A DNA stretch of 64,000 nt from JASHPR01 sp963795055 (GTDB lineage Bacteria > Actinomycetota > Actinomycetes > Streptosporangiales > Streptosporangiaceae). The position numbers and the translations under genes are program-made. The stretch is taken from contig CAWCGJ010000016.1 of assembly GCA_963795055.1 (NCBI GenBank), positions 155,065 to 219,064 on the forward strand. The letters are read 5' to 3'. Each line of letters starts with the position of its first letter. Positions within the stretch are counted from its first letter, which is position 1. Positions 7,844 to 16,163 of the stretch are shown here, piece after piece. The notes under the pieces were generated by a model, which worked only from the letters and a program-made list of their open reading frames with translations, ran no database searches and was not told the origin of the DNA.

Positions 7844-8739
7844 GGCACGGTCGCGGCCACCACGTCCAGCCCGAGGTCGAGCGCGGGGCTCGAGTGGGTC
7901 AGCGCGCCGACCGCGATGAAGTCCACGCCGGTCTCCGCCACCGCCCGGGCCGTCTCCAGCCGCAGCCCCCCGCTGGCCTCGAGCTGCGCCGCCGGGTACC
8001 GCCGGGCCAGGGCCACGGCGGCGCGCAGGCCAGCCAGGTCCATGTTGTCGAGCAGGATGAGCCCGGCGCCCTCGGCCAGGGCCTCGCGCACCTGGGCCAG
8101 GGTGTCGCACTCGACCTCGAGCGGCAGGCCCGGGGCCACCTCGCGGACGGCCCGGATCGCCGCGGCGACCCCGCCCGCGGCCGCCACGTGATTGTCCTTC
8201 ACCAGCGCCGCGTCGCCGAGGCCCATGCGGTGGTTGGTCCCGCCGCCGCACCGCACCGCGTACTTCTCGAGCTGGCGCAGCCCGGGCATGGTCTTGCGGG
8301 TGTCGCGGACCGCGCACCCGGTTCCCGCCACGGCGTCGACCCACCGCCGCGTGGTCGTGGCCACCCCGGACAGGTGCGTGACGAAATTGAGCAGGGTTCG
8401 CTCGGCGCCCAGCATCCCCCGCAACGGCGCGGTGATCCGCAGCACCTCGTCACCGCGGACAATGCGGTCGCCGTCGTTACGCAACGCCTGGCCGCTATCG
8501 GGCGGCACCCCGGCGGCGTCCAGCACGGCGAAGGCCACCGGCAGGCCGGCCAGCACGCCCGGCTGGCGGGCCACGACGCCGGCCACGGCCCGCGCGCCGG
8601 GCGGGGCCGTCGCGGCCGACGTGACGTCGGGCCCGTAACGGAAGTCCTCGTCGAGCGCGGCACGGACCGCCCGCTCGGTGTCGCCGGGGTCCAGCCCCGC
8701 CGCGAGCAGCCGCTCGGTGACCGACGGATGCAGCGTCAT
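7840..8739 (-). CDS. nadC: Nicotinate-nucleotide diphosphorylase (carboxylating), quinolinate phosphoribosyltransferase
   Basis: 299 residues, full length for NadC. It converts quinolinate and PRPP to nicotinate mononucleotide, CO2 and pyrophosphate, the third step of de novo NAD synthesis. Conserved blocks seen: DEDFRYGPDVTS near the N-terminus, RTLLNFVTHLSGVATTTR, DTRKTMPGLRQLEKYAVRCG, GGGTNHRMGL, KDNHV, EVECDT, LLDNM and LEASGG. The start overlaps the nadB stop (ATGA), making it the last gene of the nadABC operon. Annotated start ATG 8739 gives the usual length. Confidence 0.97.
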   Translation of the reverse strand: MTLHPSVTERLLAAGLDPGDTERAVRAALDEDFRYGPDVTSAATAPPGARAVAGVVARQPGVLAGLPVAFAVLDAAGVPPDSGQALRNDGDRIVRGDEVLRITAPLRGMLGAERTLLNFVTHLSGVATTTRRWVDAVAGTGCAVRDTRKTMPGLRQLEKYAVRCGGGTNHRMGLGDAALVKDNHVAAAGGVAAAIRAVREVAPGLPLEVECDTLAQVREALAEGAGLILLDNMDLAGLRAAVALARRYPAAQLEASGGLRLETARAVAETGVDFIAVGALTHSSPALDLGLDVVAATVP

Positions 8740-10430
8740 GCCGCGTTCCCGGCTCGCCGACGGGGCGCTTTGAGACGCGCCGGTTCGCTCGCCCCGAGGC
8801 CCGCCAGGGCATCGGCGACGGCCCGCGGCCGCCCCTCGTCCACCCGCAGGACCGTGTGGCGTGCCCCCGGATCCGAGGTGGCCGGCACGTCGCGCCACCG
8901 GTGGCACCCTCGGCTCTCCGACCGGGCCAGGCCGGACACGGCGACCAGGACCGAGACCGTGTGCAGGCTGGTCGCCTCGACCGTGGCCAGGTCCAGGCCG
9001 CCGTCTCCCGGCGGCGCCTGCCCCAGCATCCGGAGCAGCGCCTGGAGGCCGTCGGCGTCGCGCACCACCCCGGCGTGCCGTGACATGGCCGAGGCCAGGG
9101 CCGCCCGGCCGGCCGGGCTGGCGCCCGGGCCCGCGGGCGGGAGCCGCAGGCTGGCGGCGGCGCGCGGCCGGCCGGGCCGGGGCAGGAACCGGCCGAGCAG
9201 GTCGCCGGCGCGCCGGCCCGTGATCAGGGCCTCGGTCAGGGAATTGGACGCCAGACGGTTGGCGCCGTGCACCCCGGTCGACGCGGCTTCCCCGATGGCG
9301 AACAGTCCGGCGACCGAGGTCCGCCCGTCCATGTCTGCCTCGATCCCGCCGCAGGCGTAGTGCGCACCGGGCGCGACCGGGATGGGCTCGCAGGCCGGGT
9401 CGATCCCCCGCTGGCGGCAGGCGGCGGTCACCGTGGGGAAGTCCCGCTCCAGCACCGCCCGGCCCAGCCCGGTGGCGTCCAGCCAGAGGTGATCGGCGGG
9501 CCCGTCCCCGCGCTCCATCCGCCGCTGCATGACCGCCGCCACGACGTCCCGGGGGGCCAGGTCGCCGCGCGGGTGCCGGCCGGCCATGACCGGCCGTCCG
9601 GCCCCGTCCACGAGCACCGCCCCGGCGCCGCGCAGGGCCTCGGTGATCAGCGGGCACTGGCCGGCGGCCGCCTCTTGCCACAGCACCGTGGGATGGAACT
9701 GCACGAACTCGACGTCCCGCAGCCGGGCACCGGCCCGGGCGGCCAGCGCCAGGCCGTCACCGGTCAGGGCGGCGGGGTTGGTGGTGGTCGCGAACGCCTG
9801 GCCGAAGCCGCCGGTGGCGAGAACCACGGCCCGCGCCGTCACCGCCGCGCACTGCAGCGTCCGGCCGTCGCGGCCGGCCACCCCGACCAGCAGCCCGCGG
9901 ACCGTGCCCCGCTCGTCGGTCAGCGCGTCCAGGCCCACGCCGCGGGTGAGGATCTCCACCGGGCTGGCCAGCAGCGCGGCCGCCACGGCCCGGTGCACCT
10001 CGGCGCCGGCCGCGTCCCCCCCGGCGTGCACGATCCGGCTGCGGCTGTGCCCCCCTTCCAGGTGCAGCGCGGTGCGCTCCAGCCGGGCGCCGAGCCCGGC
10101 CAGGCGGGCGATCTCGGCCGGGGCCTGCGACACCAGCGCCGCCACCGCGGCCGGGTCGCACAGCCCGGCGCCCGCATCCAGCGTGTCACGCTGGTGCCGG
10201 GCTGCGGTGTCCCCGGGCCCGATCGCGGCGGCCAGGCCGCCCTGGGCCAGCGGCGTGGCGCCCCCGCCGAGACCGCTCTCCTTGGTGATCAGCAGCACTC
10301 GCCGGCCGTGCTCCGCGGCGGCGAGCGCGGCGCTCATGCCCGCCGCTCCCGAGCCCACGACGACCACGTCGGCGTCGCGTTCCCAGCGCGGCCGCGACCG
10401 GGGCAGGTAGCGCAGCTGCGCGGCGTTCAT
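8736..10430 (-). CDS. nadB: L-aspartate oxidase
   Basis: 564 residues. FAD enzyme that oxidises L-aspartate to iminoaspartate, which NadA condenses with dihydroxyacetone phosphate. An N-terminal dinucleotide-binding loop (VVVVGSGAAGMSAALAAAEH, about 23-42), the SGLGGGATPLAQGG block, VEFVQFHPT, the substrate-site HYACGGIEAD and GEAASTGVHGANRLASNSL all fit the succinate dehydrogenase/aspartate oxidase family. The C-terminal helical domain (about 430-564) ends in a region with SRGCHRWRDVP. It overlaps nadA upstream and nadC downstream by four bases each, so translation of the operon is coupled. Confidence 0.97.
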   Translation of the reverse strand: MNAAQLRYLPRSRPRWERDADVVVVGSGAAGMSAALAAAEHGRRVLLITKESGLGGGATPLAQGGLAAAIGPGDTAARHQRDTLDAGAGLCDPAAVAALVSQAPAEIARLAGLGARLERTALHLEGGHSRSRIVHAGGDAAGAEVHRAVAAALLASPVEILTRGVGLDALTDERGTVRGLLVGVAGRDGRTLQCAAVTARAVVLATGGFGQAFATTTNPAALTGDGLALAARAGARLRDVEFVQFHPTVLWQEAAAGQCPLITEALRGAGAVLVDGAGRPVMAGRHPRGDLAPRDVVAAVMQRRMERGDGPADHLWLDATGLGRAVLERDFPTVTAACRQRGIDPACEPIPVAPGAHYACGGIEADMDGRTSVAGLFAIGEAASTGVHGANRLASNSLTEALITGRRAGDLLGRFLPRPGRPRAAASLRLPPAGPGASPAGRAALASAMSRHAGVVRDADGLQALLRMLGQAPPGDGGLDLATVEATSLHTVSVLVAVSGLARSESRGCHRWRDVPATSDPGARHTVLRVDEGRPRAVADALAGLGASEPARLKAPRRRAGNAA

Positions 10431-11461
10431 TCCCCGCCCGCCGACGGGGTCCCCATGGCGATCATCGCCCGCACGGCGCGGCGGGCGCGGTCGGCGACGT
10501 CGGGGTCGACGTGTACCTCATCCACCCCGTCGCGCAGGCAGCGCAGCAGGGCGGCCGGCGTGATCATCTTCATGAACCGGCACACCGCGTTCGGGTTGAC
10601 CGGCTCCCAGCGGACCGCCGGGTTGGCCCGGCGCAGCTGGTGCAGCATGCCGGTCTCCGTGGCCACCAGCACGGCCTTGGCCCTGGTGCTGCGGGCGGCG
10701 TCCAGCATGCCCCCGGTGGACAGCACCCTGGTGCGCCCGGCCGGCAGGTCGCCCAGGCCCGCCTGCCACAGCGCCGCGGTCGAGCACCCGCACTCGGGGT
10801 GGATGAACAACTCCGCCTCGGCCTCGGCGGCCGCCTTCCGGCGCAGGTCGGCCGGGCTGATGCCCGCGTGCACGTGGCACTCCCCGAGCCAGACGTGCAT
10901 GTTGGCGCGGCCGGTGGCCCGCTGCACGTGGGCGCCGAGGAACTGGTCGGGCAGGAAGAGGATCTCCTGGCTGGCGGGAAGGGACTGCACGATCTGCACC
11001 GCGTTGGCCGACGTGCAGCACACGTCGGCCTCGGCCTTGACCTCGGCGCTGGTGTTGACGTAGGCGACCACCGCGGCCCCGGGGTGCTCGGCTTTCCACT
11101 CGCGAACCTGTTGGGCATTGATACTGTCGGCGAGCGAGCAGCCGGCCCGCGAGTCCGGGATCAGCACGGTCCGGTCCGGGGCGAGGATCTTGGCGGTTTC
11201 CGCCATGAAGTACACCCCGGCGAACACGATCGTGCGCGCCGTGCTCGCCGCGGCCAGGCGCGACAGGGCCAGCGAGTCGCCCACGTGATCGGCGACGTCC
11301 TGGATCTCGGGAACCTGGTAGTTGTGGGCGAGGATCACCGCGTCGCGCTGCCTCGCCAGCCGCCGGACCTGTGCCGCCCAGTCAGCCTGGCCAGTCCCGT
11401 CCCGGTCAGCCCGGCCAGTCCCGCCCGCCGCGTGACCCACCTCGGTCGCCGTGCTGCTCAT
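10427..11461 (-). CDS. nadA: Quinolinate synthase
   Basis: 344 residues. NadA uses a [4Fe-4S] cluster to condense iminoaspartate with dihydroxyacetone phosphate to quinolinate. Family blocks: ILAHNYQVPEIQDVADHVGD, FAGVYFMAETAKIL, the cluster cysteines in CCTSANAV, HPECGCS and NPNAVCRFMK, and the CSLAD segment. An N-terminal tail of about 28 residues (SSTATEVGHAAGGTGRADRD...) is low complexity and not part of the enzyme. First gene of the nadABC operon, divergent from the NrtR-type regulator, with the inverted repeat at 11483-11509 in the shared promoter. Confidence 0.97.
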   Translation of the reverse strand: MSSTATEVGHAAGGTGRADRDGTGQADWAAQVRRLARQRDAVILAHNYQVPEIQDVADHVGDSLALSRLAAASTARTIVFAGVYFMAETAKILAPDRTVLIPDSRAGCSLADSINAQQVREWKAEHPGAAVVAYVNTSAEVKAEADVCCTSANAVQIVQSLPASQEILFLPDQFLGAHVQRATGRANMHVWLGECHVHAGISPADLRRKAAAEAEAELFIHPECGCSTAALWQAGLGDLPAGRTRVLSTGGMLDAARSTRAKAVLVATETGMLHQLRRANPAVRWEPVNPNAVCRFMKMITPAALLRCLRDGVDEVHVDPDVADRARRAVRAMIAMGTPSAGGE

Positions 11462-11482
11462 GGCCGCTCCCCTCCTGCTCAG

Positions 11483-11509
11483 AGGTTTTCGCCTTATAGT
11501 CTAAAACCT
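11483..11509. promoter_or_regulatory. Probable NrtR operator in the nadA/nrtR divergent promoter
   Basis: AGGTTTT (11483-11489) and AAAACCT (11503-11509) form an exact 7-base inverted repeat with 13 bases between; the spacer holds TATAGT (11495-11500), a good -10-like hexamer. The site lies 22 bases upstream of nadA and 26 upstream of the regulator. NrtR proteins are known to repress nad genes through palindromic sites in such divergent promoters and to release DNA on binding ADP-ribose or related ligands. Confidence 0.6.
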
Positions 11510-11534
11510 ATTCGGAGCACAGTATCATGCGAAC

Positions 11535-12293
11535 GTGCCAGAACCTAAACCGCCGATCGCCCCCGGATGCGATGACCGGTTCCGTCATGACGTCCTGGCG
11601 GTCGTCTTCCAGGTCCGCCAGGGCCGCCTGCACGTCCTGCTCTGGCGCCGGGCCGCGCCGCCGTTCGAGGGACTGTGGTCGCTGCCGGGCGGGCCGCTCG
11701 GCGCGAGCGAGCGCCTCGGCACGTCCTTGGGGCGGCACCTGGCCGCCAAGGTCGACGTCACCGGGATCGCGCACCTGGAACAGCTGGAAACCCGCAGCGA
11801 CCCGGAGCGCGATCCCCGGGGGCGGACCCTGGCCACGGCCTACCTCGCGCTGGTGTCCGAAGACGTCGAGCCGCGCATCCCCGCGGACACCGCCTGGCAC
11901 GCCGTCCAGGACCTGCCGCCGACCGCGTTCGACCACGGGTCGATCGTCGAGTCGGCGCGCGAGCGGCTGCGGGCCAAGCTGTCCTACACGAACATCGGCT
12001 TCGCCCTGGCCCCCGAGACGTTCACGATCGCCCAGCTGCGGGACATCTACGCCGCCTCCATCGGCCACCCGGTCTCAGCGACCAACCTGCAGCGCATCCT
12101 GACCCGGCGTGGCGTGATCGAGGCCACGCCCGCGGCGGCCCCGCCGACCGCGCTGGGCGGCAGGCCGGCCACGCTCTACCGGTTCGCGGCGCGGACCCTG
12201 GTGGTCACCAACCCCTTCGCGGCGTTCCGCCCGCCCTCCCGCGGCCGCGACGAGCGCTGGCCGGCGGCCGGGCCCTTCGTGACCGCGCCCTGA
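11535..12293 (+). CDS. nrtR: NrtR-type Nudix-related transcriptional regulator of NAD biosynthesis
   Basis: 252 residues: a Nudix domain (about 16-145) followed by a winged helix (about 150-235, FTIAQLRDIYAASIG...NLQRILTRRGVIE). The Nudix box, starting at SLPGGPLGASERLGTSLGRH, lacks the glutamates of the catalytic REUxEExGU core, as expected for a regulator that binds but does not hydrolyse its ligand. Direct divergence from nadABC is the classic NrtR context in actinobacteria. The start is GTG 11535; no good Shine-Dalgarno precedes it, so the transcript may be leaderless or the start may lie slightly elsewhere. Confidence 0.88.
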   Translation: MPEPKPPIAPGCDDRFRHDVLAVVFQVRQGRLHVLLWRRAAPPFEGLWSLPGGPLGASERLGTSLGRHLAAKVDVTGIAHLEQLETRSDPERDPRGRTLATAYLALVSEDVEPRIPADTAWHAVQDLPPTAFDHGSIVESARERLRAKLSYTNIGFALAPETFTIAQLRDIYAASIGHPVSATNLQRILTRRGVIEATPAAAPPTALGGRPATLYRFAARTLVVTNPFAAFRPPSRGRDERWPAAGPFVTAP

Positions 12294-12316
12294 GGCGCTC
12301 CGCGGGCGCGGCGGCG

Positions 12317-12640
12317 TTAGAGAACGTCGGCGAAATCGCGCAGCAGCGCGGACTTGGACCTGGCCCCGAGCACCTGCTTGACGACCTGGCCGCCGGAGAA
12401 GACCGCCACGGTCGGGATGGCCAGGACCTGATACCGCTGCGCGGTCGCCGGGTTCTCGTCGGTGTTCAGCTTGACCACGTCGACCTGGTCGGCGTGCTCG
12501 GCGGCGATCGCCTCCAGCACCGGGGCGACCTGGCGGCACGGGCCGCACCACTGCGCCCAGTACTCGACGATGACCGGCCGGGGGTTCTGCAGGACCTCGC
12601 TCTCGAAGGTCTCGTCGGTCACGATCCTGATCGCGCTCAT
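12317..12640 (-). CDS. trxA: Thioredoxin
   Basis: 107 residues, the standard thioredoxin length. The active site WCGPC is at residues 31-35 (redox Cys32 and Cys35), cis-Pro in LAIPTVAVF, and the flanking VIVEYWAQ and DENPATAQRYQV blocks are canonical. It reduces disulfides in the cytoplasm with electrons from thioredoxin reductase, which is not in the window. Start ATG 12640 follows GGAAGGAG by ten bases. It converges on nrtR with only 23 bases between the stops, where a short GC hairpin (12285-12298) may stop both transcripts. Confidence 0.93.
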   Translation of the reverse strand: MSAIRIVTDETFESEVLQNPRPVIVEYWAQWCGPCRQVAPVLEAIAAEHADQVDVVKLNTDENPATAQRYQVLAIPTVAVFSGGQVVKQVLGARSKSALLRDFADVL

Positions 12641-12814
12641 GGCAGCCGCTCCTTCCGCTCTGTCTCAGCTGAGCGACAAGCTAGCCGCCGTACCGCGGTA
12701 CGGAGCAAAGCGAAATTGACCAGCCATAACGGTGCCGGCGCAGGGCTGGACCGCCCGCCCGCACCGGGCGCGCCGCCCGCTCCGGGCCGGTGGCGGACCG
12801 TTATGGTAATCTTT

Positions 12815-12847
12815 TGTTGAGCGTTTGCTTTGACTGATTGCTCAACA
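12815..12847. promoter_or_regulatory. Likely autoregulatory TetR operator
   Basis: TGTTGAGC (12815-12822) and GCTCAACA (12840-12847) are exact inverted 8-base arms with 17 bases between. The right arm runs straight into the AGGAGG ribosome binding site of the TetR gene, so a bound repressor would block both transcription and translation initiation. Confidence 0.6.
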
Positions 12848-12857
12848 GGAGGCGAGC

Positions 12858-13523
12858 GTGGCTAAGGCGGGTCCGCGGCGGGCCTCCCCGGCGGCCGGGA
12901 AGCGTGACCGGTCGGCGCAGACGCGCGCGGCGCTGGTCGAGGGGGCCATCGAGGCGCTGCGGACGGCGGGATTCGCCGGCGCCAGTGCCCGGGAGATCGC
13001 GCGCCGGGCGGGATGCAACCAGACGCTGATCTTCTACCACTTCGGCTCGGTCACGGACCTGCTGCTGGCCGCGCTGGACGCGATCAGCGAGCGGCGCATG
13101 GCCGCCTACCGGGGGGTGCTCGACCACGCCGGGTCGCTCACCGATCTGGTCGAGTCCGCGCGGACCATCTTCACCGAGGACCTGGACGCCGGCCACGTGA
13201 CCGTCCTGGTCGAGATGATCGCCGGGGCAAGGTCGGTTCCCGGGCTGGGCGAGCAGGTCGCGGCCAGGCTCGCGCCGTGGCGCGAGTTCGCCGAGGCCGC
13301 GGTGCGCGGGGCGCTGGCCTCGTCGCCGCTGGGGCGGCTGCTGCCGGCCCGTGACGTGGCGCATGGCGTGGTCGCGGGATTCCTCGGCCTGGAACTGCTG
13401 GCCAACCTGGACGGGGACCGGGCGGCCGCGCTGGCGCTGTTCGATCGCGCCAGCGTGCTGGCCGCGCTGCTCGACATGGCCGGCGCGCTGCCCGTGCCCG
13501 GCGAGAAGGGAGACCTGCGATGA
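12858..13523 (+). CDS. TetR family transcriptional regulator
   Basis: 221 residues from GTG 12858, preceded by AGGAGG seven bases upstream. Residues about 20-65 hold the helix-turn-helix (TRAALVEGAIEALRTAGF... REIARRAGCNQTLIFYHFGS). The C-terminal domain is helical and Ala/Leu rich without recognisable ligand motif. The stop overlaps the start of the NAD(P)-binding oxidoreductase (ATGA), so it likely controls that gene together with itself through the inverted repeat at 12815-12847. Confidence 0.88.
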   Translation: MAKAGPRRASPAAGKRDRSAQTRAALVEGAIEALRTAGFAGASAREIARRAGCNQTLIFYHFGSVTDLLLAALDAISERRMAAYRGVLDHAGSLTDLVESARTIFTEDLDAGHVTVLVEMIAGARSVPGLGEQVAARLAPWREFAEAAVRGALASSPLGRLLPARDVAHGVVAGFLGLELLANLDGDRAAALALFDRASVLAALLDMAGALPVPGEKGDLR

Positions 13524-14464
13524 CGACAACGGCTCAGCTCGACGTGGTCACCGGGGCGTTCAGCTACTCGGGCACCGCAATCGCGCGGGAACTGCGCGCG
13601 GCCGGCCACCGGGTGCGGACCCTCACCGCGCATCCGGAACGCGCGCCGGCGGGCACGGATATGGAGGTGCGGCCGCTGGACTTCGCCGACCCGGCCGGCC
13701 TCGCCGAGTCGCTGCGGGGCGCGCGCACCCTCTACAACACCTACTGGGTGCGGTTCGCGCGCGGCCACGTCGACCACGACGCGGCCGTGGCCAACAGCCG
13801 GGTGCTGTTCGAGGCGGCGGCCCGGGCGGGCGTACGGCGGATCGTGCATATATCCATAACGAACCCCAGCCGCAGCTCGCCGTACCCCTACTTCCGGGGC
13901 AAGGCGCAGGTCGAGCGGAGCCTGGCCGACACCGGAGTGCCCGGCGCGATCGCCCGGCCGGCCATCTTGTTCGGCGGAGACGGGGTCCTGATCAACAACA
14001 TCGCCTGGCTGCTGCGCCGCGTGCCGGTGTTCGCCGTCGGCGGGCGGGGCGATTACCGGGTGCGCGGCATCCACGTCGACGACCTGGCGCGGCTGTGCGT
14101 GAAGCTCGGCGCCGGCCACGAAACGGTCACGGTCGACGCGGTCGGGCCGCAGAGCCTGACGTTCCGTGAGCTAGTCGACGCGGTCCGGGCCGCGGTCGGC
14201 AGCCGGGCCGTGGTCGTGAACGTGCCCGGGCCGGTGGTCCTGGCGCTGTCCCGGGCGCTGGGCGCGGCCCTGCGGGACACGCTGCTCACCCGGGATGAGT
14301 ACCAGGCGATGGCCGACGGCCTGGCCGATTCGGCGGCACCGGCGACCGGGGACACCGTGTTCACCGAGTGGGTGGCCGAGCACGGGGCGGAACTCGGCCG
14401 CGGCTACGCCAACGAGCTCGACCGGCACTTCCGGCCCGTCCGCCACCTGGCCGGGCAGACCTGA
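13520..14464 (+). CDS. NmrA/NDUFA9-like NAD(P)-binding oxidoreductase (extended SDR, atypical)
   Basis: 314 residues. The N-terminus has a Rossmann loop of the atypical SDR type, VTGAFSYSGTAIARELRAAG (GxxxxSG...), followed by alternating strand/helix pattern; RIVHISITNP takes the place of the SDR Ser strand and YFRGKAQVE supplies the YxxxK-like pair. IHVDDLARL and a C-terminal helical region fit NAD-dependent epimerase/NmrA-like proteins. Substrate unknown; it may act on a quinone or a sugar nucleotide. Co-expressed with the TetR regulator upstream by stop/start overlap. Confidence 0.75.
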   Translation: MTTTAQLDVVTGAFSYSGTAIARELRAAGHRVRTLTAHPERAPAGTDMEVRPLDFADPAGLAESLRGARTLYNTYWVRFARGHVDHDAAVANSRVLFEAAARAGVRRIVHISITNPSRSSPYPYFRGKAQVERSLADTGVPGAIARPAILFGGDGVLINNIAWLLRRVPVFAVGGRGDYRVRGIHVDDLARLCVKLGAGHETVTVDAVGPQSLTFRELVDAVRAAVGSRAVVVNVPGPVVLALSRALGAALRDTLLTRDEYQAMADGLADSAAPATGDTVFTEWVAEHGAELGRGYANELDRHFRPVRHLAGQT

Positions 14465-14769
14465 CCCGCTACCGCGGGCCCTCCGGACGCCGGCCGTTTG
14501 TTGAGCCCGCACAAGTCGGCCGACGGCCAATATACGCGCCGACACAAGATCGTTTCGTTGTGGCCTCGATCGTCGGTGAAGCCTTGCGCTGATGTCAGCC
14601 GACATCTAGCATCCAAGGCAAATTTAATAACTGCCGACGTAGAGATTGTCACATACTTTGCTTTCGCGCGCCTTCGCCTCGTCCCCGGGCGATGGCAGGG
14701 TGAGTGTCGCCTCACAGCCTTGGACAACGGGGTACTTCGTGCCTTCAACTACCAGGAGGTGGGGGGTAG
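14465..14769. other. Promoter region of the ABC importer operon
   Basis: About 300 bases without a supportable gene; distinctly less GC-rich than its surroundings (for example AAATTTAATAA at 14620-14630). It contains the nested hairpin listed at 14581-14619 and then about 150 bases that must hold the promoter and leader of the importer operon. No clear -35/-10 pair stands out. Confidence 0.45.
14581..14619. terminator. Nested hairpin followed by an A/T tract
   Basis: GCCTTG (14581-14586) pairs with CAAGGC (14614-14619), enclosing GATGTC (14591-14596) and GACATC (14601-14606), followed directly by AAATTTAATAA. This could end transcription of the TetR/oxidoreductase operon; the inner 16-base palindrome could equally be an operator for the following importer genes. 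Confidence 0.4.
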
Positions 14770-16116
14770 GTGAGCATGCGAGAGCACATCTGGAGTGTGC
14801 GCGCAGTGGTGGGCCTGGTCGCGGTCACCGGAATGCTGGCCGCCGCCGGATGTAGCAGCAGTAGCACTACCAGCAGCACGCCGAAGGCGTCGTCGAGCGG
14901 GACGCCAAGTACCTCGGCGGTCAGCACGTCGCAGTGCGGCACCAAGCCGGGCGTGGCGGCGACCGGCACGCCGATCCCGCTGGGCGCGATCGCCACCAAC
15001 CAGCCGGGGACGTCGTTCACCGACATCCCGAACATGGCCGCCGCGTACTTCGCCTGCGTCAACGCCAACGGCGGCATCAACGGCCACCCGATCAAGCTCT
15101 ACATCGAGACCGAGCAGACCAACCCGGCCCAGATCGCGGCCGACGCCAAGCAGCTCGTCCAGACCGACCACGTGGTCGGGATCGTCGGCAACACGAGCAT
15201 CATCGAGTGCTCGGTCGACTCGAGCTACTGGCAGAAGCTCGGCTACTACATCATCGACTCGGGGATCGCACCCGAGTGCTACTCGACCCCGAACAGCGCG
15301 GCGGTCAACATGGGCCCCCGGTACAGCTCGGACGGGGCGGTGCAGTACGCGCTCGCGCAGCACGTCTCCAAGATCGTGTTCGACCAGTCGAACGTCCCCG
15401 GCACCGGGTACATCGCGGCTGGCCCCAACGCGCTGGCCTCCGCCGCGCACGTGCCGATCACGCAGCTGACCGAGAACGTGCCGATCTCGGACGCCGACTC
15501 GGTGGCGATCAAGGAGGTTGACGACGCGGGACCGAACGGCGCCGTGGTGCTGAACTTCACCCCGCCGGAGGCCCTGGTGATCCTGCAGGCCGCGCAGAAG
15601 CTCGGCCTGGAGGACAAGGTCAAGCTGTGGGGCTGCTCGACGCCGTGCAACACCGACTTCCTCGCCACGTCGCTCGGCCCGAAGTGGGACAGCAAGCTGT
15701 TCGTCAACGCCGAGCTGACCCCGCCGGACGTCACCAACACGACGACGATGAAGCTCTACGAGGCCATACTCAAGCAGTACGGCTCGGCGGTCTCCGGCGG
15801 CATCGGCAGCTTCAGCCAGATGGGCTTTACCGAGGCCGAGATCGCAGTGCACGCGCTGGACTCGGTCACCGGCGCGTACACGGTGGCGAGCGTCAACTCC
15901 GCGATCAAGGCGGTGCAGGACTTCAACACCGGGATGCTGTGCCAGGCCTGGACGTACGGCAGCTACCCGATGCACATTCCCAACAACATGGACTACACGG
16001 TCACGCCGGATAACGGCAAGATGGTGACAGCCCAGGGTTGCACGCTGATCTCGGCGGTCGACCCGCAGATCAAGGCCTACCGCGCCGTCGCGGGTACGGC
16101 CGCGATGGCGCCATAG
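14770..16116 (+). CDS. Branched-chain-amino-acid-type ABC transporter substrate-binding lipoprotein
   Basis: 448 residues. Signal peptide with lipobox ending LAAAGC near residue 30, then a Ser/Thr-rich linker and a periplasmic-binding type 1 (LivK-like) domain (IPLGAIATNQPGTS, NANGGINGHPIKLYI, LVQTDHVVGIVGNTS). It should sit on the outer face of the membrane and deliver ligand to the permeases encoded next. The family binds branched-chain amino acids, amides, urea or aromatic acids; six cysteines in the mature domain suggest disulfides. GTG at 14770 has AGGAGG ten bases upstream; ATG 14776 is the alternative. First gene of the importer operon. Confidence 0.88.
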   Translation: MSMREHIWSVRAVVGLVAVTGMLAAAGCSSSSTTSSTPKASSSGTPSTSAVSTSQCGTKPGVAATGTPIPLGAIATNQPGTSFTDIPNMAAAYFACVNANGGINGHPIKLYIETEQTNPAQIAADAKQLVQTDHVVGIVGNTSIIECSVDSSYWQKLGYYIIDSGIAPECYSTPNSAAVNMGPRYSSDGAVQYALAQHVSKIVFDQSNVPGTGYIAAGPNALASAAHVPITQLTENVPISDADSVAIKEVDDAGPNGAVVLNFTPPEALVILQAAQKLGLEDKVKLWGCSTPCNTDFLATSLGPKWDSKLFVNAELTPPDVTNTTTMKLYEAILKQYGSAVSGGIGSFSQMGFTEAEIAVHALDSVTGAYTVASVNSAIKAVQDFNTGMLCQAWTYGSYPMHIPNNMDYTVTPDNGKMVTAQGCTLISAVDPQIKAYRAVAGTAAMAP

Positions 16117-16163
16117 GAAACCTGAGGTGCAGATGAAGCGATCAGAGCGCCCACGGTAGGCCG

